Shown piece after piece: positions 51,281 to 61,077 of a DNA stretch of 64,000 nt (positions are counted from its first letter, which is position 1; every line of letters starts with the position of its first letter). The translations under genes were made by a program, and so were the position numbers. The stretch lies in NCBI GenBank assembly GCA_032717465.1, contig CM064663.1, forward strand, positions 14,372,489-14,436,488. The letters run 5' to 3'. A model generated the notes under the pieces. It ran no database searches. It was given only the letters and a program-made list of their open reading frames with translations, and had not been told where the DNA came from. Origin of the DNA: Coenobita brevimanus. Its lineage: Eukaryota; Arthropoda; Malacostraca; Decapoda; Coenobitidae.

Positions 51281-52371
51281 TGTCACAAATCAAATTCGCG
51301 ACATTTTCCTTTTGTGAGAAACCACAAACTATTAGTGGAAAACTCACTGTGTATCGTTCAGTTAACCATTTCTCTCTCCATTTCGGTGGTATACTTTTTT
51401 CAAAACATTCGTCACTGTTTCAAAAGTGACCATTCTAATGCACGTCATTAGTGCTCTACTGAGCGATATTATTGTTTCTTTATTGTTCGCCCCTGCTTGC
51501 CTCAACCGTTGGCCACGCCTTCTGGTCGGCCTGTGCATGTATATACAATATCCTACCACATGCATCGTATTTGAATTCAGTCTTTTGTCTGTCACAACGG
51601 AGTGAGGTTCTGTGCTCCAGTAGTGAGAGTGTGAGAGGTCATCTAGCACCCAGACTCCACTAGACTACAGTTCTCCAGGCTCCCACCCTTCCTTGGTGAT
51701 ATGCTACATTGACCAGTATTTTGTTTTCGTTTTCCTAGACTTAAGAGTTTAGTTAAATGTGCTGTTTCCTCACATGCTGGCCGGCGGCGCCGCATGTTGT
51801 TTTCCTTGGCGTAAGAATTTAGCTTTTGAGTGAGTGAGTGCGATCTCTTTATTGGAATTCATTTTGAAATGTAACATTAAATTTATTCCTTTGTAATCAA
51901 TAAATTTAACAGTTCTTTTTCTTTGAGCTTAATGTAATGTAAACTCGTATTTCATTTCTCCATAATTAAGCTTATTTCCCTTATAGCTCGTAGCTTGCAT
52001 AAACGCTTTGCTATTCATAACTGGTACTTAGGCCAGTCTTGTTGTATTAAGCTTAAAATCCGTTGTGCCTTCTAGGAGTTAATGCATCAGCAAGAACCTG
52101 ATGTCATTAATAGTATTAGTTATTTATTGTCAGGGGTGAAGTCACTTTCTCCAGAGGCTAACAGTACTAATAAACAGCAATTGTGAGTAATTAGTCTCTG
52201 CTGTGTACTGTTGAGAAAGTTTGTAAATTCTCGTTCTGGGAGAGTCGGCGAAGCGGGCCGGCATAAAGTAATCATTGCTTGATTTAGCAAGACAATTTAT
52301 TGTCCCTGCTCTTCAGTATTATTGAACTTTATCATTTAATAATTGCATTTATATTTAAAAACCCAGTGACA
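51281..52371 (+). repeat. 5' LTR of element III
   Basis: Starts TGTCACAAATCAAATTCGCG and ends CCCAGTGACA. It matches 58221-59317 with few differences. It contains a GTTAAATGTGCTGTTTCC segment (51753) shared with the internal tandem repeat. Confidence 0.95.
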
Positions 52372-52373
52372 AT

Positions 52374-52391
52374 TGGCGACCTCATTCCAGG
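52374..52391 (+). other. Probable primer-binding site of element III
   Basis: TGGCGACCTCATTCCAGG begins two bases after the 5' LTR. The TGG start fits complementarity to a tRNA 3' CCA end. The tRNA is not identified. Confidence 0.6.
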
Positions 52392-52781
52392 ATATTAACT
52401 CCTAGCTCTAAAGCTGTTCACGAGATAATACTCACTCGTTCATATTTAGGTATTTATCATTAAAGTTTATAGGCACAAGCTTACTCGTGTTTACCGTTAG
52501 TTTAGGAAGTGAATTTCTGCTTTATTAATCCATAGAGTATTTAACTATTTAGTACTTTATTTTTGTAATGCCAGACGATTTTATTCGCTCCTGGGAAGTC
52601 GCCGTACCCATTGCGTTAATTATTGAGTCTTCCCAGTCATTTGTATTTTTGCTTTATTCTTCTCCGGTTAACTAGATAAGACTGGTCACCACTAGCTTGT
52701 GTCTATTCTTTACTTGTGTTTATTAGCATTCGTTTGCGAAGCAGCAGTCAATACTCAGTTTCAGCTTAGTAAATTAGCGTC

Positions 52782-53770
52782 ATGGCTACCACTGTATTTT
52801 TACAGGAAGCCAAAGACATGGGGCTTACCGAACCCCAGGAAATTAAAGAGTACATACTCTCACGGCATAATCAGGAGCAGCAGCGCGAGAATGATGCCCG
52901 TGAAGAGCATAAGATACAGCGCGAACACGAGCGAGAACAGCACGAACACGAACAAAAACAACGCGAACTCGAGTTAGAACATGTGCGAGAACAACGCGAA
53001 TATGAGCGTGAACAACGAGACAGGAACGAGAACACGAACGTGCCGAGCGAGAAGCACGCGAAAAACATGAAATTGAAGTGCTGAAGCTCAAGCGAGATTC
53101 CTTGGCTTCAGCCACATCTGGTGCAGTTGGTCCAAGCTCCACGAGCGTTCTCCCTGCACATGTTATGGCGACCCCACGCATCAAGCTTCCTTCATACAAG
53201 GAAGGCGAGCGAATTGAGCTGTACATAGCTCGTTTTGAGGACATGGCAGACATGTATCAACTGGATGAGGCAGCTAAGCGGCTCCAATTTCTTAGTTTAT
53301 TTGAGGGCCCTGCCCTCGATATTCTCCACAGAATTCGTGGAGACAATCTCACATATGAGATGATGAAAGCTGCACTCATTAAGGCGTATGGTCTCACAGT
53401 AGACGACGCCAAAGTTCAGTTCATGCGAGCTCGTCTCCAAGACAAGGAGACAGCTGTTCAGTTCCTCGACCATCTCACTGCTTACTTGAATGAGTGGATG
53501 GAAAAAGATCAGACCCCTAACACGCTAGAGGGGATAATTGACCTTATGCTGCGTACACAGCTAGAGGGGTCGTGGCCTGCTGAGCTCATAGCACAGCTTA
53601 AGATCTGCCAGGTGAAAGATGCCAGCCAAATGGTGGAAAAGGCTGACGCATATTTCACTGCATACGGGTACCAAACTCGTAAGCAAAACACCTGGAACAG
53701 CAGAAAAGATACCGCCAAGTCTGGGAAGCCGTCTCAGACAATCCCAACACCAAGGCCGTTCTCAGAATAA
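52782..53770 (+). pseudogene. gag: gag of element III, one frameshift
   Basis: ATG at 52782 (MATTVFLQEAKDMGL) leads into a highly charged Glu/Arg/His/Gln coiled-coil segment (EREQHEHEQKQRELELE). A frameshift near 53070-53085 moves to the frame 53078-53770. That frame carries the capsid-like domain: KLPSYKEGERIELYIARFED, RLQFLSLFEGPALDIL and an AALIKAYGLT segment, the layout of SCAN-like gypsy Gag capsids. A Ser/Lys/Thr-rich tail ends the frame. Confidence 0.85.
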
Positions 53771-54677
53771 TGGCCAAGGTCCAAAACTGCAGTGGAAGGA
53801 CCAGGGGCAAAACACTCAGAAACCTGAGTGGAAGAGGTACAACAGGTACCCTAACCAGCAGCAGTATCAGCCACGCAACCGAACGTCGGGACCGTCCTTT
53901 TCACCACCAGCTCAAGTGAATAGGAGGCAGGAAGCAAACGCAGCCTTCATTCCTCAGCAGCAGCACGGTGGTCACGTCCCTACCAGTATGGGTACTCCCC
54001 CACAGTTCACTAGTCCCACAGTGACAGTGAACCCCCCTCCACAGATGGCCAATGTTCCATCTCCACAGGCAGTGAGTACGACCCCTCAAGTTTCTAATTC
54101 ACAAGGCACAATGTTTGCCGCATCAGTTATTCAGCAGCCTCATGAGTGGCTAGCTGCTTCCTCCACAGGCCCTCCCACAGGTGACAGTGCCTTCCTTGTT
54201 CAGCCAGGGTTTGTAGGAGACATTCCTGTGAAGGTCTTGAGAGACAATGGCTCCTCAGGTTGCTCTGTCAAGCAGAGTCTAGTTCGGCCTGAGCAGTACA
54301 CAGGTCGACAGATCCATGCAAACCTTATTGATGGATCAGCAAGATTGTTCCCTGAGGCATGTATCCAGGTGGCATCTCCATTTTATACTGGTACGACACC
54401 CGCAGTTGTCATGCCAGAACCTTTATTTGACCTAATCGTAGGCAATATTTCCAGTGTCAAGGATAGTTGCACCGAAGATGACGCTACTCAGACTTCGGCT
54501 GCAGAAACACGAGCCATGACTGAGGCTCCAGATTGTGTCACCCCAGTGACCACTGAATCCCTGCAAGATCTGATGTGTAGCCAAATTGTTGTTCAAGAAC
54601 AATATTCTGACCCAACACTTGCTGTCGTGTGGAAGAAACAAAAGGGTCAAGTGATTAAGTATTCACGGGGAGGTTGA
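53619..54677 (+). pseudogene. Nucleocapsid-protease region of element III, altered active site
   Basis: The 352-residue frame starts within gag in another register. From about 53730 it encodes a Gln/Asn/Pro-rich nucleocapsid-like stretch (QQYQPRNRTSGPSFSPP). It then gives a retropepsin-like segment, FVGDIPVKVLRDNGSSGCSV near 54200-54265. The active-site triplet is DNG, where retropepsins have DTG or DSG. TRAMTEAPD and VVQEQYSDPTLAVVWKK follow, the spacer that precedes the integrase zinc finger in such elements. No Cys-His knuckle was noticed. Confidence 0.75.
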
Positions 54678-55136
54678 GCCAAGTTCCTTCGCAAACAAGG
54701 ACGGCTCTACCGTGAGTCACGAACACCCGAGGGCGAGGTTCGACTGCAGTTTGTCGTTCCCGCCAAGTACCGCCTAGCAGTGTTACAATGGGGTCATTGT
54801 TCAGCCTCAGGAGGTCACATGGGCAAAAGGAAGACCCAGGGCCGTATCCCAGCTGACTTTTTCTGGCCAGGGATGGGACGAGACATAGATAGTTTTGTGC
54901 GTTCCTGCAATGTGTGTCCATGTAACACCAATCAGGGACATGACCTTCCTATGCCATTTGTAACCACACCCGTAATCTCTGAGTCAGTTGAGAGACAGGG
55001 TAGTGGTGAAGTGGGTGCAGACCTGACGTCTCGCCCATTGGCCCCACAGGACACAGTATGTCTAGGGCCTGTACATACATGTAAGTTAAGGGGGAAGTTT
55101 GAGAATCCTGCAGAGACAGTCCGAGGCTGTGTATGA
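54667..55136 (+). pseudogene. Integrase N-terminal region of element III, truncated
   Basis: After an in-frame stop (TGA near 54675) the frame continues AKFLRKQGRLYRES. The H2C2 domain follows: GHCSASGGHMGKRKTQGRI, then FFWPGMGRDIDSFVRSCNVC with the Cys pair. The core start (TPVISESVERQ, then GADLTSRPLAP near 55015) is present, but the region with the remaining catalytic residues is lost. CVNYLVERRT-like coding near 55130 may be the far end of a large deletion. Confidence 0.78.
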
Positions 55137-55264
55137 ATTACCTTGTGGAACGTCGCACAATATCCACACGAGTGTTCACACCCACGGCGGGTGTTAAAAC
55201 GTGACCTGCCCGAGATTGCGTAGCGATTCTCAGCTTCCTGTCATTAATTGTAAATGTAGAGTTA

Positions 55265-57512
55265 GTTAAGGTGCTGTTCCCTCACATGCTGGCCGGCTGC
55301 GCCACATCTTGAGTGAGGTGGATGCCAGGTTAGAGCTCCCCCTAAACTGGGTGATGGGATGTTGTTAAGGTGCTGTTCCCTCATATGTTGGCCGACTGCG
55401 CCGCATGTTGAGCAAGGTGGACGCCAGGTTAGAGCTCCCCCTAAACTGGGTGATGGGATGTTATTAACCCCTACACCGCGGGCTTGTTTACCAATGACTT
55501 GCGTGTGCCGCGGGGTTATTTGGGCTCCGACAGACTCTCAAAAAATATTTGCCAAAAATCAGTTATTAGTCCTAGAATAATAAAATTACATATGCTTATG
55601 GCACATACCTTCAGCTTTCTCCTGGAATGATTGTTGAGCCTTCGTCGGTTACCGTAGGACTTGTGGAGACCTCTGAAGTAGGGTAACGAAGTCTCCACTT
55701 TACACTTCCCGACAACCCGTAATATGATTACCACAGCCAGATACAAACACTATAAACACTATTCTACAATTTTCAAGTAGTTTGGGATTCATACTAAAAA
55801 AAAAAACACTGTGAAAGCAATGGAAATTACGAGCGCGTCTGATCGTCGCACTGGCACTAGTTCGCTCATGTTAGTCTGTCATTTATTATTCATAAAACCC
55901 CTCACACTTTATATTTCTATTACTATATAACACTTATATATATCTACAGTCTTTATCCATAAGTTTCCTTCAGTAGTATTAGTTTATTGTCACTGTAGGG
56001 ATTCAATTTCTTTCAGTAAAATACGTAGCATTCACTTTCTCGTCCTGTATACTGGCATTGAGAGTGAATGTCACTTTCATCTTCACTCTCATAACTCATA
56101 GCATTCAGACATGCTAGAGTGAAACTTTCACTTTCATTACTCCTAGGGTATATACTCGTATTCTTATAATACTACTCATTTACATTTCTATTTACGTTCT
56201 CTATTTTATTTACGTTATTTACATTTCTATTTTATTTACACTGTGTTGTGCATTGTCACTTGAAATAACTTATAAAACTATTTTCCATTGTTCACGTATA
56301 TTTACATTCATTACTTTCACTTGCTGTTTACACATTATTGACACATTATTTACAATTCCACTTGCACTGTTTTACTCAATAGAAAGATCGTAGTCACTCT
56401 TTTATCAATTGTCAGCCCTTTACCTCTTTCCACACGAGGTTTAGTAGGGGGTAAAGGTCACAGGGCCATTTGCATGGGGGTGAAAAAAGGCCTTGAAGTC
56501 AGCAAGAAGAAACATACGTACCCTCGCTTCGGAAGATGAGAGTAAACTGATAACGGAGGGCCAGCGTGGAGGCCTGCTTTAGGGGTTATTCAGAGTTACC
56601 AATATTGGTTCTTGAAACAGCTAAGTCTAGCACTGATATGATTGGCAGGAAATCTAGACAATACATTATAAATTTGGTAGTTCCAGGTGAATGTAAATAT
56701 CACTTAGGCTTCTCCCTTCCCTCCTTACATGTATATTTATTACGAAAATAGATTAGAGGCCTACTTAGGAGATATATATTCAGAGCTACCAATGTTAGAT
56801 CTTGAAACAGCTTTGTCTAGCACTGATATGATTGGCAGGAAATCTAGACAATACATTATAAATTAGGTAGTTCCAGGTGAATGTAAATATCACTTAGGCT
56901 TCTCCCTTCCCTCCCTACATGTATATTTATTACGAAAACAGATTATACGGCATATTTCAAGGGATAAAAAACAGCGAAAATTAGCGAACGAGTGCACGTG
57001 AGGTGTTGTCAGGTGATAATTAGCCAATTCCAGGTGTATGGCACTCTCACTTACCTTATTTCTTTCTTGTATATATTATTTGGTATAAGAATAGGACATA
57101 GGGCTTATTTCAATGGATGAAATCAGTGAAAAATTCCAGGGAAGATTTACTTAGCGTAGCACGGCCGGGCAGGCGAGAGGATATGGTAATGGAGGGGGGG
57201 TAGGGAGGGGAGTCAAGAACGGGGAGAAATGGCTAAATTGTCAACAATGGATGGGAGTACAGATGAGATTAGGAGTGCTGACTAGTGTTGGACATTGGCA
57301 GTACTGATAGATGATACAAGTCCCCACTTGGAAGCCCAGGTGAATTCAAAATAACACAGAATCACAAAAGCGACGCCCCGCGGTATGATCCCTTGCTCCC
57401 AAGCGTCACGAAAGTGACGCCCCGCGGTTAAGGGGTTAAGGTGCTGTACCCTCACATGCTGGCCAGGTGCGCCTCATGTTGAACGAGGTGCATGCCAGGT
57501 TAGAGCTCCCCC
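55265..57512 (+). repeat. 99-bp tandem repeat of element III, split by a TTAA transposon
   Basis: Units begin GTTAAGGTGCTGTTCCCTCA at 55265 and 55364. A third (TTAAGGTGCTGTACCC) starts at 57436, just after the TTAA element that inserted at the TTAA between units two and three. Each unit contains CATGCTGGCC or a variant, GCGCC and CCAGGTTAGAGCTCCCCCT. The first about 45 bases are also found in both LTRs. Confidence 0.85.
55464..57439 (-). mobile_element. Second-family TTAA transposon, copy 2 (1976 bp)
   Basis: TTAA at 55464-55467 and 57436-57439. The right end, read inward, is TTAACCCCTTAACCGCGGGG followed by the perfect hairpin GCGTCAC-TTTC-GTGACGC. It is the reverse orientation of copy 1. 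Shared blocks include the GTCGGGAAGTGTAAA-type segment (55690-55725 versus 31205-31225) and a GGCCCTGTGACCT block (minus strand near 56467 versus 30549). No transposase domain remains. Two near-identical blocks of about 130 bp (56585-56735 and 56780-56930) form an internal duplication. Confidence 0.88.
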
Positions 57513-58140
57513 TCTAAGAACCCTTATGACTACGTTTTCTGGTTAATAATGTCCCTAATAAATTAATGGCGACCTCGAATGTACGAAGCTTAGGCTGTCA
57601 CTCGTATTTTTTAGCTAGAGTGTACCTTTCGTAGCATGTACTGATTGCTAGGCAGAGAGAGTAATTGTAATGTAATAAGAATTTTTGTCTCATTGACACT
57701 TTTGATGCTCCACCTTAATTGATTTTGCAGGTACAGCGATGGGTGTAGCAGTTTTGCTGTGGGGGCCAGCTGATCGTCTGCCGGACGCTGCCGCCTCTTC
57801 TCCTCTGCCTTCGTCATCGCCATATTATTAATATTTACTATAAATTTGTATTACATGATTTTACACATAGGTACAGTTACACTACAACTGTCACACCTAC
57901 ACCGTGTATCACATACACCACGCTACACAACAATTAGTTGTCAGTGTAAATGTAGCGAACTTTCACTCAGTTTGACCAGAGTACAGGATTTTCACCGTCG
58001 TCACGGAGTTTTTTCCCTCAAGCTTGCCTCTATTAACGTAAATACGAGGTTTTTACGCTCATTGGCGATAGTGATTTTCTCCTGTAGCAGGATAGCACAC
58101 ACACCACAGTGTGAATCTTGTGTGACTGAGTTAGGATGTG

Positions 58141-58148
<8 letters not shown>

Positions 58149-58171
<23 letters not shown>
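58149..58171 (+). repeat. Short (TA)n run
   Basis: About 22 bp of TA in the 3' internal region of element III. Confidence 0.9.
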
Positions 58172-58210
58172 CCACAAATTTTTTCCCATAAGCAAAAAAT
58201 TTAATTTTAC

Positions 58211-58220
58211 AGGGGCGTAA
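58211..58220 (+). other. Weak polypurine tract of element III
   Basis: AGGGGCGTAA immediately precedes the 3' LTR. It is short and interrupted, but in the expected place. Confidence 0.5.
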
Positions 58221-59317
58221 TGTCACGAATCAAATTCGCGACATTTTCCTTTTGTGAGAAACCACGAACTATTAGTGGAAAACTCACTCTGTATCGTTCA
58301 GTTAACCGTTTCTCTCTCCATTTCGGTGGTATACTTTTTTCAAAACATTCGTCACTGTTTCAAAAGTGACCGTTCTAATGGATGTCATTAAGTGCTCTAC
58401 TGAGCGATATTATTGTTTCTTTATTGTTCGCCCCTGCTTGCCTCAACCGTTGGCCACGCCTTCTTCCAGCCGGCCTGTGCATGTATATACAATATCCTAC
58501 CACACGCATCGTATTTGAATTCAGTCTTTTGTCTGTCACAACGGAGTGAGGTTCTGTGCTCCAGTAGTGAGAGTGTGAGAGGTCATGTAGCACCCAGACT
58601 CCACTAGACTACAGTTCTCCAGGCTCCCACCCTTCCTTGGTGATACGCTACATTGACCAGTATTTTCTTTTCGTTTTCCTAGACTTAAGAGTTTAGTTAA
58701 GTGTGCTGTTTCCTCACATGCTGGTTGGCTGTGCCGCATGTTGTTTTCCTAGGCGTAAGAATTTAGCTTTTGAGTGAGTGAGCAAGTTCGATCTCTTTAT
58801 TTGAATTCATTTTGAAATGTAACATTAAATTTATTCCTTTGTAATCAATAAATTTAACAGTTCTTTTTCTTTGAGCTTAATGTAATGTAAACTTGTGTTT
58901 CATTTCTCCATAATTAAGCTTATTTCCCTTATAGCTCGTAGCTTGCATAAACGCTTTGCTATTTATAACTGGTACTTAGGCCAGCCTTGTTGTATTAAGC
59001 TTAAAATCCGTTGTGCCTTCTAGGAGTTAACGCATCAGCAAGAACCTGATGTCATTAATAGTATTAGTTATTTATTGTCAGGGGTGAAGTCACTTTCTCC
59101 AGAGGCTAACAGTACTAATAAACAGCAATTGTGAGTAATTAATCTCTGCTGTGTACTGTTGAGAAAGTTTGTAAATTCTCGTTCTGGAGAGTCGGCGAAG
59201 CGGGCCAGCATAAAGTAATCATTGCTTGATTTAGCAAGATAATTTATTGTCCCTGCTCTTCAGTATTATTGAACTTTATCATTTAATAATTGCATTAATT
59301 TTAAAAACCCCGTGACA
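58221..59317 (+). repeat. 3' LTR of element III
   Basis: TGTCACGAATCAAATTCGCG to CCCGTGACA. It is close to the 5' LTR, and differences are scattered single bases and short indels. Confidence 0.95.
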
Positions 59318-59439
59318 TCCACATTATATCACATTGCCTTAAACCAGCTATCCTTTCTTCATAAAACACCAATCTTGTCATTACATATCATACACATTTA
59401 ACAACACATCCCTGCTCTCCCCCCCCCATAAAAAGAACC

Positions 59440-61077
59440 ATGGGTACTGCTATACTGGGAATTAGTGCGGTGGTTTCTCGGGTGACCACCACTGGCAGGG
59501 CTGGGTCGTTTGCACAAGGCCTTCCCGGTTCTCATCAAGCGACTGTGTCACCTCCAGTGTTGCTGGGCCACAAATCTGCTCATCAGTGCAGTAAAATATT
59601 CTTTTGCAATATTAGGGGACTTCACTCCAACATCAACTCTGTTCAAAATTTCCTCCAGTTTGAATCCCCTGATCTGCTATTTTTGACAGAGACACAAGCA
59701 AGCTTCACCTCTGATTTAGCTAGATATAATTTTCCTGGTTATATCTTGATTCAAAATTTCAGACCCAATGGAGGCATATGTTACCTTGCTAAATCAGAAA
59801 TTGCCCTGGAGGAGATTACTAAATTTAATTGTCCTTATTTTGACTATTCCATATACAAATTAAATTCTTTTGGTAAAATTAAGTGTTTCTGTTGTGTTTA
59901 TCATTCCCCTAATGCCCCTCCAGAGCCGAGTTTATTTTATTCTGTCTTCACAACTAAGTGTCCTCAGCATTAATACTGCATCAGAAAGTACTATTCTGGG
60001 TGATTTTAATGTCCATAATGCTGAATGGCTCACTTATTCAGCCAAAACTGATGACTCTGGTCTTGAATGTGAGCTATTTGCATACTCATTTAACCCGCCC
60101 CATCCCGACCACTTTTCCACCACTGACCCCCCAATCCCGAACATTTTTGGATTTTTTTTTTTTTTTGCTCAAACCTCCGCTTTTGGTGAGAAATATCGAA
60201 AATTCATACAGAAATCGCTCACCTGAGGTTTAAAATAATCGATCCAGGTAGGAGTACCTCCTTACCTTACAGGGTTTTCTAACAGGCTGGCACCAAAGAA
60301 AACGAGGTCTATGGGAGGATAACTATTTCACACCACTCATAAACAGTATTTATTTATTTAGTTGGTACGAATTTATATGTAGTACGAGAGTATATTGGTT
60401 TTCAAGCAGTAATATAGGCATTATAAGCATTGTTTCACTCACTAACTCATCATCATACCTGACCTTTTATTGCCACATTACCTGATCATAATTTCTGACT
60501 GTTTCTTCCTCTAATGCTATGTAAAGTTTGTCCTCCACATTGTCACTGATTGGGGAATCACTCTGGCCCTGAATTTCGTACCGTGTCATGACATGGCTTT
60601 ACTGACCAGGTCACTGATAACAGGTGAATTGCTGAGACAATGGCGTGCAGGGGGGGGGAGGAGGTCATGTTGGGTAAGGCATTGTCCCTGGCTGGCATCT
60701 TGTAGAGGAAGGTGTCACGTGTATACATACCAAAAATCACTCACAAAAATTGAAAATTGTGCAAATTAGGGACCTTGCAATTGATTTGCGTTTATGTACG
60801 TCGACGGGATTGGCAGTGACAAAACGTGTGGACGTTAAAGAACGTCGATGGGATGCCACGGGTTAATCTCACCCAGTTAGTCAGTCAACCCACCCATGTA
60901 CCAGACAATCCCGATCAAAATCCCCACCTACTGGACTTGTTTCTAACAACCAATTCAGATAATTATAGTGTCGAAGTGAAGTTCCCCCTCGGATCCTCGG
61001 ATCATTGTCTGATGCAAACCACCAGTTTAACACCTACCACACCCTCCTGCTCTGAACAGGTCGTGGTGACTAAATAG
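59440..61077 (+). pseudogene. J4 endonuclease region, split by MITE copy 4
   Basis: The frame 59440-59973 (177 residues) has TTGRAGSFAQGLPGSHQATV, a conserved N-terminal tag of this family, then CNIRGLHSNINSVQNFLQF and LLFLTETQASF (catalytic-type Glu). A frameshift near 59950 leads to STILGDFNVHNAEW. The MITE follows. The frame resumes at 60866 with LTQLVSQPTHVPDNPDQN and LDLFLTTNSD, and ends with FPLGSSDHCLM, where the SDH motif is intact. The stop is at 61077. Confidence 0.82.
60090..60866 (-). mobile_element. piggyBac-derived MITE, copy 4 (777 bp)
   Basis: TTAACCCGCCCCATCCCGAC at the left, GGATGCCACGGGTTAA at the right, with TTAA duplicated. The target is CATTTAATCTCACC in the J4 endonuclease, matching the uninterrupted J3 sequence at 47448-47463. 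Confidence 0.92.

Larger units (their letters stand above)
51281..59317 (+). mobile_element. Element III: LTR retroelement with gag-PR-IN start, RT missing
   Basis: Direct 5-bp duplication TCCAC (51276-51280 and 59318-59322). LTRs of 1091 and 1097 bp begin TGTCAC and end GTGACA and are very similar by eye. The internal region holds gag, a protease, then an integrase zinc finger with no RT or RNase H between or after. A 99-bp tandem repeat, a TTAA transposon (55464-57439) and a 3' leader follow. The order, with integrase following protease closely, resembles Gmr1-like gypsy elements. Confidence 0.9.
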
